Shown piece after piece: positions 26,621 through 36,485 of a stretch of 62,703 bases of DNA. The stretch is from the NCBI GenBank assembly GCA_003224085.1, contig QHYK01000055.1, positions 1-62,703 on the forward strand, in the 5' to 3' direction. Under the pieces are notes generated by a model. It searched no databases, was not told the DNA's origin, and saw nothing but the letters and a program-made list of their open reading frames with translations. Position 1 is the stretch's first letter. Each line of letters begins with the position of its first letter. The DNA comes from Acidobacteriota bacterium. Its GTDB lineage: Bacteria; Acidobacteriota; Terriglobia; Acidiferrales; UBA7541. Both the position numbers and the translations under genes were made by a program.

Positions 26621-26643
26621 AAGTGTGTGGTGGCTCCGTTGCC

Positions 26644-27825
26644 TCATCGCTGGCCGAAGTTGCTTGAGCTGACGTCGATCTGTCGTACGCCGGCAGCAGC
26701 CGGAGAGACATAAATCTCAGGCGATAGACCTATCTTGGCAAGATATCGGGTGGCGACATTTTGTTTGAAAGCTTCAACGGCAGTGGCCTCGACCAAGTTG
26801 ACGGTGCAGCCGCCAAACCCGCCTCCGGTCATGCGCGCCCCGATGACGCCGGGTTGCGCAGACGCGATTTCGACCATGAGGTCGAGCTCCTTGCAGCTCA
26901 CTTCGTAATCGTCACGGAGGCTGCGATGCGACTCGCGCATAAGTGTCCTGAGAGCGCGATTATCGCCGCACTCAAAAGCGCGCATCGCGCTTTTCACGCG
27001 ATTGTTTTCCGTGATGACGTGATGGCAGCGCCGGTACACCGTTGCGTCCAAGAGCGCGCGGTGCTCTTCCAAACGGCCAAGCGTAACATCGCGCAGGGCT
27101 TGAATTTCGGGCAGAACCCGCCGCAAAGTGCGGACACCTTCCTCGCACTCGGCACGGCGGCGATTGTATTCACCGGAAGCCAATTCATGCTTGACCATCG
27201 TATTGCAAATCACCAGTTGAATCACGGGCGGCAGTTTGACCAGCTTGTGCTCCAGCGAACGGCAATCGAGCAAAAGCGCATGCGACGGGCGCCCATGGCA
27301 CGCGACGAACTGATCCATAATGCCGACGTGAGCCCCGACAAATTCATTCTCGGCTTTCTGGCATAGCCGCGCTAACTCCGTGCGATCGACGTGGAGGCCG
27401 CTTTGGTGCAGGAGTGCGAAGCCCACGGCAACTTCGAGAGCCGCCGAGGAACTGAGCCCGGATCCAAGCGGCACCTCGCCACCGATGAGAAGATTCGCGC
27501 CGTTCAGGCGCTTTCCCGAGTTTTGCAGCGCCCAGGCAACACCCAGAGGGTAGTTGCCCCAGTGGTTCTTGCGCGCTGCCGATAAGGAGTCGAGATTCCC
27601 TTCGACGGTTTCGCTGAAATTCTCGGAATGAATGACGAGTTTCCGGTCCGTGCGGGGAGCACAAGCAACCCAACAGTAGAATTCAATGGCCGCGGGCAAA
27701 ACGAAGCCGTCGTTGTAGTCGGTATGCTCGCCAATAAGATTCACGCGGCCCGGCGCGCCGTAAATGGCTGCGGGCGCGGCAAAGCGCGCGCGGAACCTTT
27801 CCAGAAGCTGCATCGGATTTGTCAA
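26644..27825 (-). CDS. galK: Galactokinase
   Basis: 393 residues, full GHMP kinase. It phosphorylates galactose at C1. All three family motifs are complete: the galactokinase signature GRVNLIGEHTDYNDGFVLP (27-45), the ATP loop PLGSGLSSSAALEVA (119-133) and the C-terminal RMTGGGFGGCTVNL. The catalytic aspartate lies in VGIMDQF. It forms a galKT unit with the next gene. An epimerase gene (galE) is not in the window. Confidence 0.96.
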   Translation of the reverse strand: MTNPMQLLERFRARFAAPAAIYGAPGRVNLIGEHTDYNDGFVLPAAIEFYCWVACAPRTDRKLVIHSENFSETVEGNLDSLSAARKNHWGNYPLGVAWALQNSGKRLNGANLLIGGEVPLGSGLSSSAALEVAVGFALLHQSGLHVDRTELARLCQKAENEFVGAHVGIMDQFVACHGRPSHALLLDCRSLEHKLVKLPPVIQLVICNTMVKHELASGEYNRRRAECEEGVRTLRRVLPEIQALRDVTLGRLEEHRALLDATVYRRCHHVITENNRVKSAMRAFECGDNRALRTLMRESHRSLRDDYEVSCKELDLMVEIASAQPGVIGARMTGGGFGGCTVNLVEATAVEAFKQNVATRYLAKIGLSPEIYVSPAAAGVRQIDVSSSNFGQR

Positions 27826-27831
27826 CGCTCG

Positions 27832-29274
27832 CTATTTTTTCAGATTCGCATTCGGGAGGCTGGAAGAATTTGCCGCCGCGGAATTGGAAAAATCGGCTAC
27901 GCCAATGCGAATCACGGTATCGCGCGTCGTAATATTTTCGGGCTTCTCCGTCCAGATGCCGTAGACGCGGCCGTTCATCGCTGCCAGCCCGTTGTAATCG
28001 CCGATGAAGCCGCCTTTGGCATTGAAAGCTTGATCGGTCCAGGAATAGTTCTGGAAAGATTGGCCGCCATCCGTGGAGCGGGCTAGGACGACGATTTGCG
28101 CGCGATTCCTCGGGTCGCCGCGCCGGTCGTAGAAGACAACGTAGATAGAGCCGTCTGCTGGATCCACGGCCATCCACTGAAAGAAATGCTCCGCGCCGTC
28201 GTGCACGGGATCGGTATTCACGCGTGTTGCCGGCGACCAGGTAACACCGAAATCTTTCGACGCGGAACAAAGGATATCGATCTCGCCATTGCGGTAATCC
28301 GCCCAGCTTACATACAGACGTCCGCCTTTCGGGCCGCCCCGCGGGTCCATGGCAATTTGCGGGAACCCGTTGGCGCGAGCGACCGCATCAATGCTGAAGA
28401 TCGCCGGTGCGGTGTCAATAATGTTGCGCGGGGGCGCAAACGTGGCGCCGCCGTCGGATGAAACAGTGAAAACGATGTGATTCCCGTCCTCCCAAACGGC
28501 GTACAGCGTGCTGTCCGGCCCGACCGCACCCGCAAATCCTTCGACAGCGCCATTATCGTCGCGGGGCAGGCCGCGCACATTGTCGATTTCCACAGGCTTC
28601 GACCAAGTCCTGCCATGGTCAGTGGAGCGCACAAACTGAATCTGCGAATCGGCGATGGTCCAGCGCGTCCACCCAATGTATAAGTTGCCGGCGTAAGGGC
28701 CGTGGCTGTTGTCGGCGACAATGTAGGGTTTGTCCTCCCAAGGAACATCCTTTCCATCTGGCGTCTTGTCGGGTTGCTCGGTCGCAGCGATATCTTTAGG
28801 CTCCCAGGTCTTACCGCCGTCAAGAGAGCGGCGAACGTAAATGCCATTGCGCGAAGAGTTGTGGCCCCAATAATTGAAGGTGCCGAGCTTGTCGAACGCG
28901 ATATAGCAAATGAACGCGTGGCCCTGATGGTCATAAGTCGCAGAAACGTCGCCGGAAACGCGATAGCTGGTCGACTCGACGCCGGCTGCAATTTGCCAAG
29001 TGCGCCCGGCATCGAAGGAGTACGCCGCGTGCGCATTGTCCTGATAAACGGCGACGATTTGCTGCGGATTGTTGGGATTGATGGCGATGCCTGGCTCGGT
29101 AAAGTAGCCAGCCTGGGGAGTCAGCGAGATGACGCTGGAATTGGGCGCTTTGGGAGGAAGTTGCGCGGGAAGGCTTTCCGCGATCGACAAATGTGCCACC
29201 ATCAAGAGAGTTGCTCGAAACACTTTTCCTCCGCGAGAACGCCGACAAGGGCCATACCCAGCGTATGTCATCAT
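27832..29274 (-). CDS. Secreted BNR/Asp-box beta-propeller (sialidase-like fold)
   Basis: 480 residues. The start has AGGAAGG about eight bases upstream and an alternative ATG one codon later; a short basic stretch and hydrophobic signal end near LPAQLPP. Several Asp boxes (S.DGG.TW type) are seen: FDAGRTW, SLDGGKTW, STDHGRTW, SSDGGATF and STDGGQSF, spaced as in six-bladed sialidase-type propellers. The catalytic arginine triad of true sialidases was not identified, so the substrate is unknown. It lies 44 bases behind the large BNR gene and is probably in one transcript. Confidence 0.82.
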   Translation of the reverse strand: MMTYAGYGPCRRSRGGKVFRATLLMVAHLSIAESLPAQLPPKAPNSSVISLTPQAGYFTEPGIAINPNNPQQIVAVYQDNAHAAYSFDAGRTWQIAAGVESTSYRVSGDVSATYDHQGHAFICYIAFDKLGTFNYWGHNSSRNGIYVRRSLDGGKTWEPKDIAATEQPDKTPDGKDVPWEDKPYIVADNSHGPYAGNLYIGWTRWTIADSQIQFVRSTDHGRTWSKPVEIDNVRGLPRDDNGAVEGFAGAVGPDSTLYAVWEDGNHIVFTVSSDGGATFAPPRNIIDTAPAIFSIDAVARANGFPQIAMDPRGGPKGGRLYVSWADYRNGEIDILCSASKDFGVTWSPATRVNTDPVHDGAEHFFQWMAVDPADGSIYVVFYDRRGDPRNRAQIVVLARSTDGGQSFQNYSWTDQAFNAKGGFIGDYNGLAAMNGRVYGIWTEKPENITTRDTVIRIGVADFSNSAAANSSSLPNANLKK

Positions 29275-29318
29275 GGAGTTCCTTCCTGTTCCCGAAACTT
29301 TCGGGGTGTAATTTTCTC

Positions 29319-32300
29319 TTAGCCCCCGGCGTCATCCTCGTTGTCTTCTTCGGCGGGGCGCACGAAAGCAATTGGCGCGATTCCTTTGTCTAGCAAGGAG
29401 CGGTTGAAGGAAGGAATCTCCTTTTCGATAAGTTTTTGATAAGCACCCTGGGCCTCGGCGAGATCTTTTTCTATGGTTTCGAGCATGGCGGCAGCCGTGT
29501 CGGTGGGAGGATTATCCGCGCCGCCGGCAACGTCCCCTGCGCCCGTTCCTACTTCCGCGTTCAGCCAAATCAGATGCAGATAGATTTTCTCCGGGATGGA
29601 ATAGTATTTGTCGTCGCTCAGCGCGTCGGCACGCGAAATGAATTTGTACTCGACGTCCTGCATCTTCTGCTCCATGGCTTCGACCGCTTTGAGCAATTCG
29701 GGATCGGGATTGGCCTCGCTGTTTTCTTGTTTCGCCCCTTTTGGGCCATTTTCACCATCCTTAGCTTCTTCTCTCTTCTCCTCCCCGCCCGCAGGCACGA
29801 CCTTGCGGCCGCCCAACATGCGCGCGACCACATCAAGCTGCTTCCGCATCCATTCGAGTTTGTTCGTGGCTTCGGAAGTTTTCGTAATGTCGTCGCGAAT
29901 ACGCAATTGCAGCTTGAACGCCGCCGCCAACTCCTCGTCGCTCGCGCGGGCATTCGGGTTTTTCACAAGAGTCAGAGGCTGCGTGAAAGTTTGACCGTCC
30001 ACGGTAAGCCGAATCGTATATTTTCCTGGCAGCGCCATGGGACCGACTTCGGCTTCGCGAATCCCCCAGTGCAAAACTCGGCGCGAATCGCTTCCGCGAA
30101 AGCGGCGCTCTTCCCAGATATGCTGATTTTCAGGCGGAGTGGTGCGCAACGCAACGAGTTTTGGCGGATCGTAAAGGAAATTCCACTCCGCACGGTTCAT
30201 GCCCGCCCGGCCCGGTGGATCCAGCTTTCGGACCACGGCTCCGTTCGAATCGAAAATCTCCATTTTGGGCGGAGCCTTGGGCGCAGCTTTCAGCGAATAG
30301 CTGATGGCCGCTCCGCCGTTAGGAAAAATACGAAACGTATCGCGCGGAGCAAATAGCCGTACGGGAACGTCTTCGGCCTTCTGGGCCATCTGCTCAAGCG
30401 GAGTGATGTCGTCGAGAATGTAAATTCCGCGGCCATAAGTCGAGACTACCAGATCGCGAAACTGTTTTTGCACCACGGTCCAGGTAACCGGTGCGTGCGG
30501 CAGCCCGGCGGTGAAGGCTGTCCAATGCACGCCATCATCGAGAGAATAGAAGAGCCCATTTCCCGTACCTGCGAAGAGCAAACCTTTTTGATTGGGATCT
30601 TCCGCAATAGTTCGAACGTATCCGAGTGGATGCTTGGGCAAGCCTTCTGAAATCTTTGTCCAACTCTTGCCAAAATCCGTGGTCTTGAAAATGTACGGAT
30701 CGCGGTTGTCCATCAGATGATGGTCGACGCACACGTACGCCGTTCCGGCGTCAAAGTGCGAAGGCTCGATCCGCGTGACTGTGCCCCAAGGCGACAAGTC
30801 CCTGATATTTCTCGTGACATTCGTCCAGTTCGCGCCGCCATCTTTCGTGTACCAGATCAAACCATCGTTCGTGCCCGCCCAAATCAGACCTTTCTGAACT
30901 TCCGAGGGCGCGATCGCAAACACGACTTCGCCATAAAACTGGCCCAGGTTGTCGCCGACAATTCCTCCCGAAGACCCAAGGTACTTCGGATCCTGGGTGG
31001 AAAGGTCCGGGCTGATAACCGACCAGCTTTGCCCGCCGTTCGTCGTTTTGAAGATGACCTGGCAGCCGTAATAAACGGTATTGTGTTCGAACGGATCAAT
31101 GGCCAGCGGCGGCGTCCAGTGGCAGCGGTACTTTAGGTCGCTCGGGGGCGAGTCCAGCGAATGAATCCACGGGCTTACCGACCGCGCGCGCTTGGTTTTC
31201 GCGTCCCACCGCGTCACTTCGTTTCCATAGCAACTGGCCCAAACAATGTTGGGGTCTGTCGGGTCCGGCAGCGTAAAGCCGGATTCGCATCCCCCCATAC
31301 GTCGCTCCCAACCGGTGTCCACGACTCGGCCGTATTCAAGCGGCGGAGGAATGCTCGGCCCGCGCATGTTCGGGCCGTCCTGCATGTTCGTATAAACGTA
31401 ATACGGAACCTGATTGTCGACGGCGACGTGGTACATCTGGCCGATCGGAAGCTGGATGCGATGAAAGCCGCGGCCATGAACCGTGGTGATGTTTAGTCCC
31501 CCGTCGTCGGTAATGACGAAGCGATCCGGATTCAGCGGATCGATCCACATATCGTGATTGTCGCCGCCCCAGGGCACTTCCTTGAAAATTTCGCCCCCGT
31601 CCAGAGATTCGAGAAAACTGCTGTTCGCCACGTAGACTTCGTTGTCGTTTCCCGTGGACACGGCAATGCGAATGTAATACCCAGCTCGGCCGATAAGCTG
31701 CCGCTGGTAATTCACAACTTGCCAATTTTCGCCGCCATTATCGGACCGCCATAGCGCGCCTTGGTCCTTGGTCTGGATTAAAGCGAAGTAGCGCTCGGAA
31801 TTTGTCGGCGCGATGGCCACGTCGATTTTGCCGAGGGGCGGCCGCGGCAATCCATGGCCTTCGAGCTTCGTCCATTTCGTGCCGCCATCTTTTGAAATGT
31901 ACACAGCGCTTCCCGGCCCGCCGCTGAGTTCCCCCCAGGTATGCATTTCCACTTGCCACATTCCGGCGAGAAGAATTCGTGGATTGTGTGGATCCATGGC
32001 CAGGCCCGAGCAGCCAGTATTCGCATCCGCGAAAAGGACGCGCTCCCAATGCTGTCCCCGGTCTGTAGTGCGATAAACACCGCGCTCTTGCTGCGGGCCC
32101 GTCGTGCGCCCCAGCGCGCACACAAACGCGATGTCGGGATTGGTCGGATGAACCAGGATCCGTCCAATGCGTCCCGTGTCATCGAGGCCCACGTGCGTCC
32201 AGTTTTTGCCGGAGTCCGTCGAAAGATAAACGCCGTTGCCCATCACGTCGCTGTCGCGAATCGCCCAGGCCTCCCCTGTGCCCACCCAGATCACGCCGGG

Positions 32301-32621
32301 GTCGAACGGCGCAACCGCGATGGCACCGATGGCCGCTACCGGATGCTTGTCGAAGATAGGATCCCAGCGATTGCCCCCATCCGTCGTTTTCCAGACGCCG
32401 CCGGAAGCGGCGCCCGCGTAATACGTGCTCGGGTCACCCGGGACGCCGGCGATAGAAGCAACACGGTTCCCAGCGCGCGGCCCGACAAATCGAAACCGGA
32501 ACGTCTCTTCGTCGCGCACGCCCGGTGGGCGCTGCGCGTAGGCAAAGGCCGCGCAACTTGCTAGCGCCACAAGCAGCAAACCTGTTTCGATACAGAGATG
32601 AGATACGGAAGTAGCGCGCAT
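29319..32621 (-). CDS. Large secreted VPS10/BNR-repeat protein
   Basis: About 1,100 residues. The ATG at 32621 has AGGAG nine bases upstream and opens a signal peptide cut after FAYAQ; the frame is open to 32726. Two long beta-propeller parts carry many Asp boxes (TTDGGNRW, STDSGKNW, TTDRGQHW, SKDGGTKW, SDNGGENW, TTNGGQSW, TKDGGANW and TTDFGKSW), as in sortilin-like glycosyl hydrolase-type proteins. Then come a beta-sandwich and a helical, Glu/Lys-rich end. Such proteins are abundant in Acidobacteriota and Bacteroidota; their substrates are not established. Confidence 0.87.
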   Translation of the reverse strand: MRATSVSHLCIETGLLLVALASCAAFAYAQRPPGVRDEETFRFRFVGPRAGNRVASIAGVPGDPSTYYAGAASGGVWKTTDGGNRWDPIFDKHPVAAIGAIAVAPFDPGVIWVGTGEAWAIRDSDVMGNGVYLSTDSGKNWTHVGLDDTGRIGRILVHPTNPDIAFVCALGRTTGPQQERGVYRTTDRGQHWERVLFADANTGCSGLAMDPHNPRILLAGMWQVEMHTWGELSGGPGSAVYISKDGGTKWTKLEGHGLPRPPLGKIDVAIAPTNSERYFALIQTKDQGALWRSDNGGENWQVVNYQRQLIGRAGYYIRIAVSTGNDNEVYVANSSFLESLDGGEIFKEVPWGGDNHDMWIDPLNPDRFVITDDGGLNITTVHGRGFHRIQLPIGQMYHVAVDNQVPYYVYTNMQDGPNMRGPSIPPPLEYGRVVDTGWERRMGGCESGFTLPDPTDPNIVWASCYGNEVTRWDAKTKRARSVSPWIHSLDSPPSDLKYRCHWTPPLAIDPFEHNTVYYGCQVIFKTTNGGQSWSVISPDLSTQDPKYLGSSGGIVGDNLGQFYGEVVFAIAPSEVQKGLIWAGTNDGLIWYTKDGGANWTNVTRNIRDLSPWGTVTRIEPSHFDAGTAYVCVDHHLMDNRDPYIFKTTDFGKSWTKISEGLPKHPLGYVRTIAEDPNQKGLLFAGTGNGLFYSLDDGVHWTAFTAGLPHAPVTWTVVQKQFRDLVVSTYGRGIYILDDITPLEQMAQKAEDVPVRLFAPRDTFRIFPNGGAAISYSLKAAPKAPPKMEIFDSNGAVVRKLDPPGRAGMNRAEWNFLYDPPKLVALRTTPPENQHIWEERRFRGSDSRRVLHWGIREAEVGPMALPGKYTIRLTVDGQTFTQPLTLVKNPNARASDEELAAAFKLQLRIRDDITKTSEATNKLEWMRKQLDVVARMLGGRKVVPAGGEEKREEAKDGENGPKGAKQENSEANPDPELLKAVEAMEQKMQDVEYKFISRADALSDDKYYSIPEKIYLHLIWLNAEVGTGAGDVAGGADNPPTDTAAAMLETIEKDLAEAQGAYQKLIEKEIPSFNRSLLDKGIAPIAFVRPAEEDNEDDAGG

Positions 32622-32786
32622 TCCCCCAAACTCCTTCGCGTGGTCAATAGGATTTGCCGCTGGCATGCCAACTATTTGTTCCAAGATGGAAACGCGGGCT
32701 CGAATTCCGGCCAGCAGCCCTGGCAAGTTCTTCGTGCCCGCTTGGCTAATCCGCGCCAGAAGACCGTGAGAGGTTATAACGCAGGT

Positions 32787-34007
32787 CTACGCGCCAGACA
32801 ACTTTTCTCTCGCCAAAGCGAGGGCATTTTCCACTTGGGAAGCATCCGCGAGTTTGCCCCGCGCGAAATCGCGCGTTCCTCCGCCCTTGCCGGCGATTTT
32901 TTCAAAGACCTGCTTGAGAAGGGCGTTCATGTCTTTGGCCGACGAGGGATGCTGCGCAAAGAGCATCTGACCGCTCTTTTTTCCCGCGAGAAGGGCGACG
33001 GATTTTTCTGCTTTGGCGATTTCCGTCGCCAACAATCCGAGATATTCTGGCGACATCTCGTCAAGCGCACGCTGGAAGAGGCGAACTCCCTCAAGGCCAG
33101 GCGACGCGCTCCGTAAGGCGAGTGCCGCTTCTGCCTCCGCAAGTCTCTCCAGCAAAGCGCGATAATTCTTGAAATGAACATCGCGCTCGGTGAGCGCACG
33201 CACTGCGGCAGAAACAACGTCCGCCGTAGCGCAACTCAGTTTCTCCGCGACCTGCCCCAACAATTGAAAATCGTGCCGGGCGGCTCTTTCTGCGCGGCCC
33301 CCGCACACAAATTCGACGCGCCAGTCCTGGCGCATCTTCGAGCAATTGCGCACCAGTATCATGCCGATCTGGCCCGTGCTTTTGACGTGCGTTCCTCCGC
33401 ATGGCTGCAAGTCGGCCGATTCGATTTCGATGGCGCGAAGTATACCTTCGCGTTGGACTACTTTTCTTACTCCAAGCCGGGCGAATTGCTCCGCAGTTCC
33501 ATAACGCACGTGGACGCCTCGGTCTTCAAAAATAATCTGGTTTGCGGCGCGCTCCGCGCCTTCCAGAAATTCCTCGGATGGCTCCGGTCCTTGCAAATCG
33601 ATCGTGCAAACCTCGGCGCCTAAATGAAACGACACAGTAGGCAATCCGAAGCGCTCCTGAAACATCGCCGACAGCACATGCTGCCCGGTGTGCTGCTGCA
33701 TGTGATCGAAACGCCGCGGCCAGTTGACGCAACATTTCACGTCCGGATCGCTTGCCCGGCGGTCCACGATATGAATGATTTCATCGCCTCCGTCGCGCAC
33801 TTCCAGGACATTCGCTTCTTCGATCTTGCCTAAATCGTGCGGCTGACCACCCGAAGTGGGATAAAACGCCGTTCGATCGAGGATCAGGCTCCAGACATTT
33901 CCGGTGATTCCCGCGCTCAAATCTGGTGGAAGCACTTCGCAATGCACTACCCGCGCCGTGAATTCCATTTGGTACGCATCATCGTAATAGAGCCTCCGCG
34001 TGGCCAC
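32787..34007 (-). CDS. AlaX-like alanyl-tRNA editing protein with DHHA1 domain
   Basis: 406 residues starting at GTG 34007 behind GAGGGAGGG. It resembles the back half of alanyl-tRNA synthetase. The editing domain has the zinc motifs HTGQH (106-110) and CGGTH (203-207). It is followed by a coiled-coil segment and a DHHA1 domain (KSGQMLFAQHPS, and GKGGGTRDFARGKL near the end). The aminoacylation domain is missing, so it should hydrolyse mischarged Ser- or Gly-tRNA(Ala) rather than charge tRNA. Length and order match AlaX type II. It is downstream of threonine synthase on the same strand. Confidence 0.9.
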   Translation of the reverse strand: MATRRLYYDDAYQMEFTARVVHCEVLPPDLSAGITGNVWSLILDRTAFYPTSGGQPHDLGKIEEANVLEVRDGGDEIIHIVDRRASDPDVKCCVNWPRRFDHMQQHTGQHVLSAMFQERFGLPTVSFHLGAEVCTIDLQGPEPSEEFLEGAERAANQIIFEDRGVHVRYGTAEQFARLGVRKVVQREGILRAIEIESADLQPCGGTHVKSTGQIGMILVRNCSKMRQDWRVEFVCGGRAERAARHDFQLLGQVAEKLSCATADVVSAAVRALTERDVHFKNYRALLERLAEAEAALALRSASPGLEGVRLFQRALDEMSPEYLGLLATEIAKAEKSVALLAGKKSGQMLFAQHPSSAKDMNALLKQVFEKIAGKGGGTRDFARGKLADASQVENALALAREKLSGA

Positions 34008-34176
34008 CGGGCACGCCCTCCCTCAATTTCTTGCGCTCGAGAAAACCAGTTCCCTAACGTTTTTCTGGTACGGCGCTTCGAATTCCGCGTTTCGATTTTC
34101 GAGTTTCCTGTTTCGAGCTTCGAGTTTCCCCTTCAACAACCGCTTTTCGCCATCTTGATGCTCTCGCGCGCCAACT

Positions 34177-35376
34177 TCACGCCTGCAGCGCCTTCTCCCA
34201 AGTCTCGGAGTACTTATACCCCGTGCCGGTGTTGAACAAAACTACCGTTTCGTGCGGTTTGATCCACCCCGATGCCGCGAGGATGCGCGCAGCCACGACC
34301 GTTGCGGCTCCTTCCGGCGCGGCAAATATTCCTGCGAGCGACGCCAGTTCCCTTCCCGCGTATAGCATCTCTTTATCGGTTACCGCGATGGCCGTTCCGT
34401 TGGTTTGCCGCAGCATTCTTAAGATCAACTGATCCCCCAGCGGCCCGGGCACGCGCAATCCCGAAGCAATCGTCGCCGCGTTCTGGAAAAACTGCGCCGA
34501 CTGCTGGTTCGCCTCCCACGCCTTCACGATGGGCGCGCAGCCTTCCGCCTGCACCGCGACCATGCGCGGCCGCTCGCGGCCAATCCTTCCCATCTCTTGC
34601 AGTTCATCGAAAGCCTTGCACATCCCAATCAGCCCGACGCCGCCCCCCGTGGGATAAAAAATCACATGAGGCAGCTTCCCGCCAAACTGCTCCCACAGCT
34701 CGTACCCCATCGTCTTTTTCCCCTCCACGCGGTAGGGCTCCTTTAGCGTGGACACGTCGTACCATCCCTCACGGTCTTTGTGTTCCGCCACATATTTGCC
34801 GCAATCCGAAATCAACCCGTTCAGCTTCACAACCTTCGCCCCAAACGCCTGGCACTCCATCACGTTTGCTGAAGGCGTGTCCGCGGGCATCACGATTACC
34901 GCGGGAATGCCGGCCGCCGCTGCATACGCCGCCAGCGCGCCTCCCGCGTTGCCCGCCGTGGGCGCCGCCAGGGCTTTTACCCCAAACCGCCTCGCTCGCG
35001 TCACTGCTGCCGTCATTCCGCGCGCCTTGAACGAACCGGTGGGGTTCAGCCCTTCGTCCTTCACGTACAAACTCTCGAGTCCCATCCTCGCGCCCAGGCG
35101 TCTGGCATGAATCAAGGGAGTCAGGCCCTCGCCCAGCGACACGGGCGGGTCATCGGGAAGCACCTCCGCATAGCGCCACAGCGTTCGCGGGCGATCCTTC
35201 AAGGTTTGCAGCGTCAGCGTACCCGCGGCATGGCGTAGGTCGTAGCGCGCCAGCAGCGGCTTGCCGCACGTGCACAAGTGCTGCTCCTGCTCAGGGTCGT
35301 ACTTCTTCCCGCACGCGGAGCACTCCAGCTCCACCAAGTTCGAACTCATGGACGCGATTCTCGCCCGCTCGCTCAT
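34177..35376 (-). CDS. thrC: Threonine synthase
   Basis: About 399 residues, PLP-dependent fold type II. It converts O-phosphohomoserine to threonine. An N-terminal zinc ribbon (CSAC and CTC) precedes the core, with the PLP lysine in NPTGSFKARGM (Lys about 117), the phosphate/serine loop APTAGNAGGALAAYAAAAG and the C-terminal GTGYKYSE. The start is set at the ATG at 35376; a second ATG at 35349 just before SSNLVELECSACG is an equally good choice. Close relatives include threonine dehydratase-like enzymes, but the zinc ribbon favours ThrC. Confidence 0.9.
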   Translation of the reverse strand: MSERARIASMSSNLVELECSACGKKYDPEQEQHLCTCGKPLLARYDLRHAAGTLTLQTLKDRPRTLWRYAEVLPDDPPVSLGEGLTPLIHARRLGARMGLESLYVKDEGLNPTGSFKARGMTAAVTRARRFGVKALAAPTAGNAGGALAAYAAAAGIPAVIVMPADTPSANVMECQAFGAKVVKLNGLISDCGKYVAEHKDREGWYDVSTLKEPYRVEGKKTMGYELWEQFGGKLPHVIFYPTGGGVGLIGMCKAFDELQEMGRIGRERPRMVAVQAEGCAPIVKAWEANQQSAQFFQNAATIASGLRVPGPLGDQLILRMLRQTNGTAIAVTDKEMLYAGRELASLAGIFAAPEGAATVVAARILAASGWIKPHETVVLFNTGTGYKYSETWEKALQA

Positions 35377-35445
35377 AATCAAGAGAGTTTAGCACAAGCC
35401 TTTTTAGCCACTCCGTGGGGCCATCCCCTATCCGGTTACCATTTC

Positions 35446-35475
35446 CTCTGTAGCGCTGTTCTCTGTAGCGCTGTT
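35446..35475. repeat. 15-base perfect tandem duplication
   Basis: CTCTGTAGCGCTGTT occurs twice head to tail in the intergenic space between thrC and the HAD gene. The AGCGCT core is palindromic. It is probably a replication-slippage product. Confidence 0.7.
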
Positions 35476-35633
35476 CTACGCAGCCTCTCTGACTGACAAC
35501 CTTTTCCCACCATTGCCTGGACTCGGCGAACACCGCACCTCGCTCTGTAGCTGCCGAGCTGAAAGTTCTGCTCCAGCAAGCAACCTGCAAACTTTTCAGC
35601 CTGCAAACCCTCCGCTCCCGCTACAATAGAACA

Positions 35634-36485
35634 ATGCCCGTACGCCTCATTGCTCTGGACATTGACGGCACCCTTCTGGACAGCCGTTGGCAGGTTTCTG
35701 AAGCCAATCGCCAGGCCATCGCCGAAGCCGCCCGTCGCGGCATGGAGGTCGCCTTGGTCACAGGTCGTCGGTATGACTTCGCCATGCCCATTGCGCGCCA
35801 GCTGCACGCTCCCCTGACCATGATCGTCAGCAACGGCGCGCTCATCCGCTCCAATGACGGCCGCACGCACTTGCGCCACCTCCTTCCACAGCGTGTCGCC
35901 GCTCGGGTCCTGCAGCTGACAAAGCCATGGCGTGAAGGCGCGGCCGTGATTTTCGATCGTCCCAAGGAAAACCAATTGATGCTCGAGCGCCTCGACCCAG
36001 GCGACTCGCTTCGCTATGCCTACTATTCCCGCAACAAGGAATTCATCGGCTTCGCGAATCCCCTGGAAACCTGCTTAACCGAAGACCCCATTCAGGTGAT
36101 GCTTTCCGGGAAGGTCCGGCCGATGCGCGACGCCGAGCGCGTCCTGCGCGGCGCGCCGTTCGCGCAGGAGTTCGCCCTGGCCGTCACCATGTACGAACCC
36201 CGCGACTTCGCTATGATTGATGTCCTCAACCCGGTTTGCTCCAAAGGCGCATCCCTGAAGGAATGGGCAGCTCTCCGCGGCTTCGCCCGCGAAGAGGTCA
36301 TGGCCATCGGCGACAACCATAACGACCTCGAAATGCTCCACTTTGCCGGCATCCCCGTGGTGATGGGCAACAGCGTCCCGGAACTGAAAGCCTTCGGCTG
36401 GCAGGAAACCACCACGAACGATGAAAACGGCGTCGCTCATGCCATCGAACAGTTTGCCCTTCGCGAGGCCGCCCCATGCGCCTGA
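35634..36485 (+). CDS. HAD-superfamily Cof-type sugar-phosphatase
   Basis: 283 residues of the Cof/YidA type. Motif I is ALDIDGTLLDS (nucleophile Asp9), motif II VTGR, motif III a lysine in VCSKGASLKEW, and motif IV GDNHNDLEML. The cap between motifs II and III is of the C2B kind. Such enzymes dephosphorylate sugar phosphates or flavin intermediates; the substrate cannot be told. The stop codon overlaps the start of the next gene by ten bases, so the two are translated together. Confidence 0.9.
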   Translation: MPVRLIALDIDGTLLDSRWQVSEANRQAIAEAARRGMEVALVTGRRYDFAMPIARQLHAPLTMIVSNGALIRSNDGRTHLRHLLPQRVAARVLQLTKPWREGAAVIFDRPKENQLMLERLDPGDSLRYAYYSRNKEFIGFANPLETCLTEDPIQVMLSGKVRPMRDAERVLRGAPFAQEFALAVTMYEPRDFAMIDVLNPVCSKGASLKEWAALRGFAREEVMAIGDNHNDLEMLHFAGIPVVMGNSVPELKAFGWQETTTNDENGVAHAIEQFALREAAPCA

